A DNA stretch of 64,000 bases from Isochrysis galbana. Its lineage: Eukaryota > Haptophyta > Isochrysidales > Isochrysidaceae. This document shows, piece after piece, positions 41,313 through 50,299 of the stretch. The stretch spans positions 3,786,821 through 3,850,820 of the forward strand of contig CM030931.1 in NCBI GenBank assembly GCA_018136815.1. Direction: 5' to 3'. A model generated the notes under the pieces. It had not been told where the DNA came from and ran no database searches. It worked only from the letters and a program-made list of their open reading frames with translations. The position numbers and the translations under genes are program-made. Every line of letters begins with the position of its first letter. Position 1 is the first letter of the stretch.

Positions 41313-42227
41313 ATGCCCTCCCCCTCCCTCCCACACCCTCCCCAGCCCATCGTGGGCCTCACCACCCTCTACGACATTGTCCCTCAGCACTGCCGCCTCC
41401 GTGTCTCAGAACACGACCTCGCTAATCTCGAGGGAGATCTCTACTTCAGCCTGAAGGACAGATACCTCCCTCTTGCCTGCCCACAATGCGCCTCCAAGCC
41501 CGCGCGCTGCTTCACGCCCGCACTCTTCGACTGCTTCAATCCGGAGAGCAGCGGCGCCCTCGTCGTTCGGAGAGTGAGCCTCGAGGTCCTCCGCATAGGC
41601 AGGTACGCCATGTGCGATGCGTGGCGCCGGCGGCCGCCCTCGTGCGACTACACGTGCCTCTCGCCTCCCACGGGTGGTGTGGGCGCCGAGCGCATCTGTG
41701 CCGCGCCACCGCTGCCGGTCCGCGGCGAATGCGTCATGGCGCCGCGGCCGCTGCCCATCCTCTCTGACAGTGAGTGGGACTACTGGAATTGGAACCTCGC
41801 AGCGCGGCTGGGCGACGAGGGCGGCGCCATGTGGTACTCGCCGCGCCGCGCTGGCGAGGGCTCCGATTGGCGCAACGCTACCGTGCTCAAGGCGGTTAGC
41901 GAGCGGTGCCACAGGCGACACGTCGAGGCGGCCATTACCGCGGCGGGTGCACCGTGCTTTGCCAGCTGCCCACAGCCTGCCAACCGGAGCTCGGCATGCT
42001 GGATCCGCTGCTTCTTCGACACTGTGCTCGGGCCTGACTCGGGCACACGTCTCACGCGACGGCCCGCCGCCGCGATGCCCCTCAACGCGCTCCGTGCCGC
42101 TTGGCTGCGCGGCTTTGAGGATCCTGAGCGAGGCGGTTGCCCGCCTTGCCCCCCCGATGGGCCATGCGATGACGGCACAGAAGCGGAGTGGCAATCCCCG
42201 ACTACGGCCTCCGTGACAGCTTCGTGA
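41313..42227 (+). CDS. Cys-rich protein of unknown function (304 residues)
   Basis: An intronless frame with a good start context (CCACCATGCCC) after a CT-rich leader. It has about 20 Cys, including CPQCASKPARCFTPALFDCF, CDYTCLSPP and CFASCPQPANRSSACWIRCF. The segment from WDYWNWNLAARLG through MWYSPRRAGEG, W, then VSERCHRRHVEAAI ... CFASCPQP.NRSS.CWIRCFFDTVLG is reminiscent of a repeated family of algal secreted Cys-rich proteins; that resemblance is from memory. N-glycosylation sites (NAT, NRS) also suggest the secretory pathway, yet no signal peptide follows this Met. An upstream exon may therefore be missing. The function is unknown. Confidence 0.65.
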   Translation: MPSPSLPHPPQPIVGLTTLYDIVPQHCRLRVSEHDLANLEGDLYFSLKDRYLPLACPQCASKPARCFTPALFDCFNPESSGALVVRRVSLEVLRIGRYAMCDAWRRRPPSCDYTCLSPPTGGVGAERICAAPPLPVRGECVMAPRPLPILSDSEWDYWNWNLAARLGDEGGAMWYSPRRAGEGSDWRNATVLKAVSERCHRRHVEAAITAAGAPCFASCPQPANRSSACWIRCFFDTVLGPDSGTRLTRRPAAAMPLNALRAAWLRGFEDPERGGCPPCPPDGPCDDGTEAEWQSPTTASVTAS

Positions 42228-43559
42228 GTGAGACGTCGAGGCGATGCTCGTTCTGTAGGATGCTGCGCTCACAGGCCGTGGCCATGAGAAACCGATGTCG
42301 CGGTTGACATTCGGGGGCCGGATCTCAACCATGTCGGCTGACACCCGCTTTCGTTGCTTTTAGCCTCTGCTTTAGACCCGCCCCCCCGCGGCCCGCGGCG
42401 ATGGCATCGGCCACGCAACCTCTCATGCGGCTGCACGTCCGCCACCCAGCATGACTCGGAGCCCCCGCACAAGGGATAGAGTACAAAGGCTCTGCCTGTT
42501 GAGCCGCAGTAGCGCATGTTCGTTGAAAAGCAAACATATGAAGATTCGGGGCCAACACCTATGTAGGGCACGGCATTTTGTCACCTCACTATGGCTCCAG
42601 CGCCATTCAAGTTCCCCTCCCTCCCCGTTCCCTTTCCTTGCTCCCCTCCATTCCGATTTCCTCGGATTCCGGGCGTTGGCCATTTGTTGACGAATCGCGC
42701 TGCCCGACCTACCTAGGGTCGCCGGTGGGCGATGAGAAGGGGAGAAGATAGAGAATAATAAACCCCAACTGAATGCATTAGTGCCGCTACTGCCATTAGC
42801 CTTGCACCAACACGCCAAGCAACGACACGCATGACCACATTAGAACCCATTGCACACTCACCAAAAAAAATCTTAAAAACTAGCCGCTACATGCACGGCG
42901 TGAGCTAGGCAGGTTGCTAGTGCTGCACTCGCTACTCCTAACTACCCTCCCTTTCTTGCCGGACTACCCCTGCTTCCCCTCCCCCCATTTCCTTTCTTTG
43001 CAAATGGAGGGAGGGGAGGCCGCGCGCGCTACTTCGACCCGGGGCGTGAGATAGAAAGGGTTAGAGTGAGTGGAGTCCTTTTGTGGGAGTTCATCCCGCC
43101 CCCTTGGGGGCCGGTCCTCAATAGAAACCTTGTTCCTAGTTCAGGGGGATATCATGTTATGTTTCTGATGCCTAGTTCGGTCGCTACTTGCGCCAAAGCG
43201 TCAGAGATCTCCAAGTTAAAGTCTTTATCCACCTTGTATAGAGGGGTTAGCATTCTGCGCAAGTGTTTAGTGTTTAGTGCTCGGGGCGCGCAGGTGTCGT
43301 TCCGTCAATCATGGGACATCAATCGAATGGAGCCATCAAATGTCCATATAGTTATTTATATTTATATAACAACATTCACACATGAGTGTTTAATACCTAC
43401 GGCGCGCGCTTTCAGGGCTGGGCTAATTTTGGCATTCAGTCCCTGGGTGCAATATGCAATATAACAATTACACCAAGTGCACACCGTGCGTGCCGATGGG
43501 ACGTAGATAGGCCCATGCCAATACTTGTACAACTTGTTCTGCAAGTTTGACGAATTGTG
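42228..43559. other. Intergenic with a diverged family-X 3' repeat (-)
   Basis: 42860-43040 in reverse complement shows CGAAGTAGCGCGCGCGGCC, GGGAGGGTAGTTAGGAG, AACCTGCCTAGCTCACGCCG and a T-run end, a diverged family-X end. 43505-43550 carries (reverse) TTGCAGAACAAGTTGTACAA, also present at 39172. No gene is seen. Confidence 0.45.
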
Positions 43560-43740
43560 GTGGCCCATAGGGCCTGAGGGCAATGAGGAAGGGGCAAAGC
43601 CGGCGGCAGGCGCGGCGAGGGAGAGGGAGACGACTTCGGAGGTGCTGACGGGCTGAAGCCCGTCAGCAGAGGAAGGCGGGCAGGCGGGCTTGAGCGAGGG
43701 CGAGGACGGCGGCGAGAACGACATCGAGCGAGTGGCGAGA
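43560..43740 (-). pseudogene. Gag-like leader ORF next to LTR-like repeat B
   Basis: On the minus strand MSFSPPSSPSLKPACPPSSA (from about 43723), then STSEVVSLSLAAPAAGF and SSLPSGPMGHHNSS. Parts recur at 24125-24200 and 10032-10244. Its position 3' of LTR-like repeat B in the same orientation is that expected for gag. No nucleocapsid motif is visible. Confidence 0.4.
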
Positions 43741-43842
43741 GGCGAGGGCGAGTGTGAGGAGGGCTGTGATGGCAGGGGCTGGCGAGGCGAGGCGAGTTTG
43801 TTGGGTACGAGTGTTACGAGAGCGAGAGCGACGAGAGCGAGA

Positions 43843-44260
43843 GCGACGGATGACGACTGACGACAGGACGACGGACAACGACACCCAGGAAAACACTCCG
43901 ACTCTCGCCCCACGACTTTCTCACATAACTCGACTGAAATCAAACCCAAACACTCCGGCCAGACGACGACGGACGACGATCAGAAGGCGATCTGTCGGCG
44001 ATCCCGTCTGGAAGGGGAATCGCACCATAACGGAAACGAGCCTCGCGCCGGAGCGCGAGGAGAGCGACGACGGATGACGACTGACGACAGGACGACGGAC
44101 AACGACACCCAGGAAAACACTCCGACTCTCGCCCCACGACTTTCTCACATAACTCGACTGAAATCAAACCCAAACACTCCGGCCAGACGACAACGGACGA
44201 CGATCAGAAGGCGATCTGTCGGCGATCCCGTCTGGAAGGGGAATCGCACCATAACGGAAA
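43843..44260. repeat. 224-bp direct duplication beside LTR-like repeat B
   Basis: The stretch from TGACGACTGACGACAGGACG to GGGAATCGCACCATAACGG is present twice (43851 and 44075 starts), nearly identical, separated by a short CCTCGCGCCGGAGCGCGAGG palindrome at about 44041-44060. Confidence 0.85.
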
Positions 44261-44617
44261 CGAGGGGCAATCCTGCCGCACAGGATTCCAAAAGACTTAC
44301 CGAATAAGACGAGAGAAGTGCGGTGTGCCTAAGGGGGAGATGCGATGAGATTGCAAATTAAACCTGATTGCAATCACTGCAGTAGATAGAGAAACGCGGA
44401 GAAGATAGCGAATTAAACCTATTTGCGAGGCGCCTAGGAGGAAGAAGGGTGGGGAAACTTCCCTTCTCTTCGAGAGAAAGAGAGAGGGCGCTCCACAACC
44501 CAAGATCCTATTCGTCCAAGCGAAGCTTTTTGACCGAGAACGAGAACGAGAGAATTATAAGGATAAATGCCGAACGACGACGAGAAGCCTAACGAGTGTC
44601 GATTCGCGAATGCGACA
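44250..44617 (-). repeat. LTR-like repeat B, copy 2
   Basis: On the minus strand TGTCGCATTCGCGAATCGAC through GGATTGCCCCTCGTTTCCG, closely matching 24484-24856 along its whole length. The stem-loop module at 44625-44688 lies directly upstream. Confidence 0.7.
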
Positions 44618-44624
44618 TTATTAT

Positions 44625-44688
44625 TTAGCCCTTTATTTATCCATTGTAGCTGGTGCCCCCCGCACCCCCATAGTGAGTGACCGGGCTC
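44625..44688. repeat. Solo copy of the terminal stem-loop module
   Basis: TAGCCCTTTATTTATCCATT, GTAGCTGGTGCCCCCCGCAC and CATAGTGAGTGACCGGGCT match the ends of the repeats at 13070-13131 and 20990-21050, but without the rest of that repeat. Confidence 0.75.
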
Positions 44689-45752
44689 TTTTTAACCCCT
44701 AATACATAATACTATTGAGAATCCCCTGATGTTTGTACCCTGTTTGTTTGCCCGCTCTACAACTCTACAAATAATTAAACATGATGATACTGCAAAAGTT
44801 GGGGCAGTGACAGTGAATGCGAAATCTGTGCGAAATATCGAACGAAATTTGTGGGAGTTCATAAGAAATCCTGACCTGCTGGGCCTAGCTAGTCTCTAGC
44901 GTCTAGAATGTCCTTTTTGGAAGAGCAGTATGATATCGCCTTCCCTGAGACCTGAGAGAGTAGTGTAATTGTAATTCTCCTGCTCCCTGCGTCAATGCCG
45001 CATTTAGCGTTTAGCATGCGCAAGAAGCAAGAAGCAAGAATTTAGAAGTCATGTTTGATTACTCCCTGCTTCGAAGCTCGTATAGAACATGGAGGGGAGG
45101 GCGTCGGGGCGCCTGCGCTTTTGCCTTTGCATGTACCGCCGATGGCGTTTTGTTTTGTAGTAGCTCTTCCATTGTGATTTTCCCTCTAGTCGTATATAAG
45201 GGTCGGAGTTCTTCAAGGGAGAGAGGGCACACGCCTAAGCCTAAAGTTGTGGTACTCCTAGGTCTAGGTCAACAATCGGATCATGGATCATGGATCATGG
45301 CAAAACGGGCTGAGAGCGCGCTCTCCGTCCATGCACGATGCACAAGGCCCCAAAGGACTAGACGGGAGGAGAGGATGTGGCCTAGAAGCCAGATGGGAAG
45401 AGCAGAAGGTTTGGCCGTGCGGCCAGCAAACCTAACACGCGCTCCAGCCCCATGACCCATGAGGACGCAACCGGACAGGGGCGCAAGCCCCATGAGGACG
45501 CCCTCCCAACCCCCCAAAAACTACCCAAAAAGAGGGAAGAAAAAGGAGATCGTGGCCAGCGAACCTGCCAACCGCGCTTGGCCCATGACATGCGCGCAAG
45601 CCCCATGAGCAGCCAGCCCCCCCAAAAACAAAGGAAGCAAAAGAAAGAAGGAAGAAAAAGCAAAGACCCCAAACCAAAGGAAGCAGAAGAAAGAGAAAGA
45701 GCAAAGACCCCAAAGCAAAGGAAGCAGGAGAAAGAGAAGAAGCAAAAGGACT
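44689..45752. other. Intergenic; no gene seen
   Basis: AT-rich to 45100, then GC-rich, then an A/AG-rich region with AAAGAAGGAAGAAAAAG-like repeats (45530-45750). Located 3' of tRNA-Ser on the minus strand. Frames are without domains. Confidence 0.4.
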
Positions 45753-45834
45753 CGTGGCCAGCAGGATTCGAACCTGCGCGGGCTGAGCCCAACAGATTTC
45801 GAGTCTGCCACCTTAACCGCTCGGTCATGGCCAC
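45753..45834 (-). tRNA. tRNA-Ser(CGA)
   Basis: On the minus strand a type II tRNA: acceptor GTGGCCA/TGGCCAC with discriminator G, D arm GACCGAGCGGTTAAGGTGG (A box), anticodon arm GCAGA-CTCGAAA-TCTGT with anticodon CGA, long variable arm (GGGCTCAGCCC) and T arm GCAGGTTCGAATCCTGC (B box). 82 nt with no intron. A TATATATA box starts 40 nt upstream. Confidence 0.95.
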
Positions 45835-46010
45835 GGGAAGCGATGCGGAGGGAGGAGCAACAGCGGTATATATAGATATGGCCACGGGAAGCGATGCAGA
45901 GGGAAGAACGGCAGCGGTATATATAGATATGGCCACAGGAACGACCGCGGTATATATAGACATGGCCACTGGAAGGGAGACAGGGCCTCGCTGGATAGTA
46001 GTATATATAG
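45835..46010 (-). repeat. Short tandem array upstream of tRNA-Ser with TATA and tRNA 5' end
   Basis: On the minus strand three extra units each contain TCTATATATACC-type TATA sequence and then, after about 30-40 nt in the unit nearest the gene and less in the outer ones, GTGGCCAT, the first eight bases of the tRNA gene. The outermost TATATATA (about 46003) has no full unit. Each unit looks like a duplication of the promoter region plus the start of the gene. Confidence 0.85.
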
Positions 46011-46423
46011 AATTGTATCCCTTTTCGCCGAGTGTTGTATTGTTTTTCGATGGAGAGAGGTTTGGCGGCCCTTCCCCCCCTCCCCCGCCGCCGCCCCTTT
46101 CTTTTCCTTCTCTCGCTCACGAACATACATAACTCAGGGACAACTGCTACAGCGCTGTCGTCGCGAATCCTCGCCGCGCCGCGAAGAGCCAGCACGGGCA
46201 TTTTGGAATAACAGGTGTGTTCTTCATCCTAAACGAGGGTCAACCTAAGCGCCATCAAAGAAATACGATCCTGAGTGCCAAGCACCTTCTATTACGTAAC
46301 AAGGCCTCCCACTTTCATCGAGCGGTGGCCCCCCCCCTCGACCCTCCCCCCCACCTCGACCCTTCCCCCCCCCTCAACCCTCCCCCCCCCCTTCCCCCCC
46401 CCCCCCCCCCTCCCCCCCACACC

Positions 46424-48109
46424 ATGGACTACGACGCCTACTCCTCGTTTGTGGCCGTCGACGTTGAGGCTCGTCGCCCGCTGGTGCGCGTGTGTCTGGT
46501 GGGAGGGAGCGAGTACGCAGACACTTCCGCCGACTCACGCACGTCGCTCGAGCTCCTCAAGCGCGCGTACGCCTTCTGGGAAGAGCGGAATAGCAGCGGT
46601 GGCCCCTCGTTCTCTGTCACCGTCCACTTGGGAGACCTTCTCTCGGCAAATGCGCTGCTCTATGGCGCTCCAGATGTGACCGCAGAGCAGAGGGTAGCTG
46701 GGGGGACACCTCTGAGTACTTCCTTGTGCACCACGATCGGAGGGGGAGCCTCAGAGAGCGTGACACACCTTGGTACACCTCCTGCAGAGGAGGGGAAGGG
46801 GGCGAATGGAGAAGAAAGTTGCGCCTCCGCAGCGTACCCTACACCCGGGGGGGCTGGAGGCGCTGCCTCCGCCCCGCCGCCTCCGCCCTTTTGCCACACA
46901 TCTGCCGGGGGCGCGGCGGCGCTCCCTTCTCCCGCCTCGCCGGAGGCGGCGCTCGCGGCGCGCGAGGCGCTCGCGAGCGTGCGCGAACTGATGGCACGCC
47001 ATGGTGGCGCTCCGTGGCATGTGGCGCTGGGCGACCACGAGCGGCTCCTCGCGGCGACGGGCGCACTCGGACTCGCCGAGCTAGCGCCGCTCTTACCGCC
47101 GGCTGGCGCACCCGCCTACTACGCATTCACGCTTGCCGCCGGCTGGCGCGGGTTGTTGCTCGACGCGCTTGACGTCTCCCTGCTCAGTAGCGAGCCGGCA
47201 GCGCGCGAGGCGGCGCTTGGCGTGCTCCGCCGCGAGAACCCGGCAGTAGCGGCGCATGTTGATGCTGGTGGCGTGGCGCTCGTCACTGCTGCGCCACTCG
47301 CCGCGCTTGAGGGGCATGCGCGACGGTTCGGCCCGCGGGGCGGCGGTCTCTCTGAGGCGCAGCTTGGATGGCTACGTGAGCAGCTCTCGCTTGCCGAGGA
47401 GGCGGGCGAGCGCGCGATTGTCTTCTGCCATCTGGGCTGCCTACGCGACGGCGGCGCACCCGAAGGGCTCCTCTTCAACTGCGACGAGGCGCGCGCTGCT
47501 ATCGACTCGTTCGCCGGCGTCGTGGCCGCGTGGGTGAGCGCCGGCGCCCCAGAAGGGAGCTACGCGCGCGACACACACGGTGTTCACCACATCACGCTAT
47601 GCGCTGCCGGCCGATGCGCGGTGAACGAGGACGGCTTCGGCATGATCGACGTGCACGAAGGCCACCTGAGCCTGCGCATGGTAGGCCGGCCACCCGACCC
47701 GGTGACGCGCCCGCAGGGCTGGCCAGAGACGCTCGCGCTGCCGCGCGGCGGCGGCGCTCTCGTCGCTGCGCCAACCAGTGGCGGTGCCGTCACCGGTCTC
47801 ATGTGGATGTTCGTTTCGATGTGGATGTCGCTGCTTTCTGCGCTACTCGTGCCCATCGAGCCGCTCTTTCGCATGCTCACCGACGGCTCGTCGACCACTG
47901 CGCGTGAGGAGGAGGGGGGCGATCGTGGGGGCTCCGTTCCGCTCGTGCGCGTGCCGGTGGCTGCTAGCGCAAGTGATGGGCCCGCGCCCCTCGCGCCGCC
48001 CCTCTCAACTGCCGTGGGCGGGCCGCTCGCCACGCCGTCCCATGACAAGCCATCGACGTCCGACGCTCCCGCGGCGGCGGGGGACGCCGAGCAGGGGACG
48101 CTCGTATGA
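46424..48109 (+). CDS. ADPRM-like metallophosphatase-fold protein, active site eroded, C-terminal TM
   Basis: 561 residues from the ATG in context ACACCATGGAC. The layout follows Mn-dependent ADP-ribose/CDP-alcohol diphosphatases: VRVCLVGGSEYAD (24-33; family norm D-I-Q-Y-A-D), HLGDLL (Asp71), VALGDHERLL (203-208; norm G-N-H-E), WRGLLLDALDVSLL, GGGLSEAQLGWLREQLSLAE, IVFCHLG (His336) and a YARDTHGVHHITL end. The first Asp is replaced (GSE), Asn of GNHE is Asp, and where G-H-x-H belongs the protein has VSAGAPEGSY (371-380). Several metal ligands are thus missing and hydrolytic activity is doubtful. A TM segment at ~455-480 (LMWMFVSMWMSLLSALL) and a Ser/Pro/Gly-rich tail follow. A 96-nt in-frame segment at 46694-46789 (GTAGCT...CAGAG) may be an unspliced intron. 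Confidence 0.75.
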   Translation: MDYDAYSSFVAVDVEARRPLVRVCLVGGSEYADTSADSRTSLELLKRAYAFWEERNSSGGPSFSVTVHLGDLLSANALLYGAPDVTAEQRVAGGTPLSTSLCTTIGGGASESVTHLGTPPAEEGKGANGEESCASAAYPTPGGAGGAASAPPPPPFCHTSAGGAAALPSPASPEAALAAREALASVRELMARHGGAPWHVALGDHERLLAATGALGLAELAPLLPPAGAPAYYAFTLAAGWRGLLLDALDVSLLSSEPAAREAALGVLRRENPAVAAHVDAGGVALVTAAPLAALEGHARRFGPRGGGLSEAQLGWLREQLSLAEEAGERAIVFCHLGCLRDGGAPEGLLFNCDEARAAIDSFAGVVAAWVSAGAPEGSYARDTHGVHHITLCAAGRCAVNEDGFGMIDVHEGHLSLRMVGRPPDPVTRPQGWPETLALPRGGGALVAAPTSGGAVTGLMWMFVSMWMSLLSALLVPIEPLFRMLTDGSSTTAREEEGGDRGGSVPLVRVPVAASASDGPAPLAPPLSTAVGGPLATPSHDKPSTSDAPAAAGDAEQGTLV

Positions 48110-48954
48110 GACGCCGGACGCCCGGCCCTCTTGTCGCCCCACGCTGTTTACGCAAGGAGACCCTCGGCCGCCATGCCACACGCACATGGGAGGGTGCCAG
48201 GGTGCGGCGGTCAGGGGGAGCGATAGGCAACGCTCAGCGACTGGGAGGACGCGAAGCGTGCGGGGGAGCTGCATCGATGCGGGCGGCAAAGCAGGCACCG
48301 TTGCGCAGTTGTGCGGCGGCCCCTTTGGTACCTACAAATCTTGCGGTTTGCATGTTGTTTGGCTGTTGGCTCCCATGACGGAGGGGCTGTGTGAGTAGGA
48401 AGGGACCCAAAAGGCGCCTCCTGCTCTAATTATAGCCGCACCTCGCCTTGTTGTGTTTTGGGAGACGTTGCCCCGTGGCTGCAACCCTCGAGCGGCGAAG
48501 ATCAATGGTATATTCCGTGGGGTGAACGGGGAAGGTTGCCGATCCTGGTAGTCGGAGTGCCGGTAGTAGGCGGCATGGCTGCCTCCAGCAAGGCGCGTGC
48601 CATATCAACACGGCGCATAAGAGGGAGGTGAACTGCGCTCTCGCTTTGCGTTTGGTTCCGCTGAGTTCGAGGGGGAGGGGGCTCCTGCCAAGAGACACTT
48701 CTTTCTGTGTTGCTGCTCATTGCTCGTTGCGAGTGCTTTAGCGCTAAATGGTAAATTAGCGCATTGCGGGGCGTTGCGGCCTTTGCCCATACGCTCATAG
48801 CGCCACAGCCCGATCACTCAACCTCTTTGTGACGCTACAATTTTCCACCTCCCCTGAGGCCGTTCAAGGTTTGCCCAGGGTGCCCCCCCTACCCCCACCC
48901 GCTCCGGCGCATCTGCCTCTACCTCTAAGACAAGAATCGTTCATTTGTCCCCAT
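48110..48954. other. 3' flank of ADPRM-like gene; no gene seen
   Basis: Mixed-composition DNA. 48840-48900 weakly resembles 11300-11360. No domain-bearing frame. Confidence 0.4.
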
Positions 48955-49579
48955 CCCTAAAAAAAAATCTTAGAAAACTAGCCGCTACATGCACGGCGTG
49001 AGGCAGGTTGCTAGTGCTGCTCCTAACTACCCTCCCTTTCCTATCACACCCCTTTCCCTTAGAAGTCGGAGAAGAAGCTCGGACCCTTGAGACGGTTTTT
49101 CTTTGAATAACCACACGTAGTATCTCCTAAGTGAAGCTAGAATGGCCGTATCCTTCCTGGTCGTGTTGTCTTCCCACAAGTTCGGGTGCGACGTGTCCCA
49201 ATCCACTCGATCGAAAAGTACCGGAATGTCGCCGCTCGCGTGTCTAGGGGTGAATTTTCTGAAGAATTGTTTAGTGACCAACTCCTCGCTCGGCTCTTAT
49301 TATCTTTTCCGCCATCGAGGGCGGGGGGTCAAAGGTTCTCCGTTTCTCGATGATTCGCTCGTTGAGGCCTTTAAGCGTGTCCGCACTCGTTGTCCCCGGG
49401 ATTCCTCTTATCTGTTCGCCTCTGGCTTTCGCCAGCGCGTCGATCTCGGATCTCGGGTTGGGCGTGTGCGCTCTTTGCCTCTTTTCCATCGTTAGTGCCA
49501 AAAGAAGAGAGGCCGTGCCGCGCTTCGCTTGTGTCCATTTATCGGCTTCGTTCCGATCTCTCTCTTGAGCATTTTCCAC
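48955..49579 (-). pseudogene. Family-X ORF fragments and diverged 3' repeat (-)
   Basis: On the minus strand a frame of 102 codons (49579-49271: KWTQAKRGTASLLLALTMEK ... RRTFDPPPSMAEKIIRAERG) overlaps and is followed by one of 84 codons (49281-49027: RKFTPRHASGDIPVLFDRVDW ... TAILASLRRYYVWLFKEK). The second continues the same message in another frame, so a frameshift seems to split one ORF. It ends just before a diverged family-X 3' repeat (49035-48955). The 4159-4317 fragment matches the second part. Confidence 0.5.
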
Positions 49580-49605
49580 TATTGTAATATTTTGACCTAT
49601 GGACT

Positions 49606-49877
49606 ATGGAGCGTGCCGCGACCGCTCCCGAGCCTCAGGCGACCCTCGCCACTATGCCCCAACTGGCAACTGGGACGCCCCATGAGAGGGTGCAACTCGC
49701 AACTAAGTTTATACTTGGTCGCGATGGAGCGCGCCGGCGCGACTCCCCTCTCTTTCGGGCCCCCCGCCGAGGGCGGCCCTCCTGCCCACATGGACCTGTC
49801 GCTGGCAAAGCGACCGCGTCCGCCCTCAGAGGCCGATCAGGTGCGCGCGACTCCGGTCGCGCCACACGGCCCGTGAC
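49606..49877 (+). mobile_element. Two hairpin-ATGGAGCG element starts in tandem (E and D)
   Basis: ATGGAGCGTGCCGCGACC at 49606 (MERAATAPEPQATLATMP; close to the element at 50300-51464) and ATGGAGCGCGCCGGCGCG at 49724 (MERAGATPLSFGPPAEGGPP ... AKRPRPPSEADQVRA; close to 63503). The second frame stops at about 49876, directly before a gypsy pol fragment in the same orientation. Confidence 0.6.
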
Positions 49878-49880
49878 CGC

Positions 49881-50160
49881 ATGATCCCTGTGACGGTGGT
49901 CAACACGAAAGACTACCCGTTGAACATTCCTTCGTTCCACCCTGTGGCATCGCTACAAGTTCGATTTCGAATCAACGAGGGGCTGCCGCAGCTACCGGAG
50001 GCCGCCGACAAGCTATCGAAAGATCCAATTGAGGAGCTCACCGAGGAGCAGCGTGCTCTTCTCGACTCCGCTGTCATCGATCCGGACGATCGGTTGTCAG
50101 AGTGCCAACGTCGCTTAGTGCGAGAGCTACTGGCCCGAAGAATTCTAGCCTTCGCCGAAA
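49881..50160 (+). pseudogene. Ty3/gypsy fragment: protease end to RT leader
   Basis: MIPVTVVNTKDYPLNIPSFHPVASL resembles the last part of a retropepsin domain (internal N/T-x-x-Y-P-x-x-I ... A-x-L pattern). LPEAADKLSKDPIEELTEEQ and RRLVRELLARRILAFAENP match the leader before gypsy reverse transcriptase. At about 50160 it switches, in the same frame, to family-X sequence (YILTDFYNIQYGNADGRS). The junction marks one element inserted or recombined into another. Confidence 0.65.
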
Positions 50161-50299
50161 ACCCGTATATCCTAACCGACTTCTATAACATCCAGTATGG
50201 CAACGCGGACGGCAGGTCCGTTAGGTCGATCTTAAGAGCGATCCTTACGAGATATCACCTTCTGGTAACGGCGAAAGTCGGTTTCTTTCAGAGGCTAAA

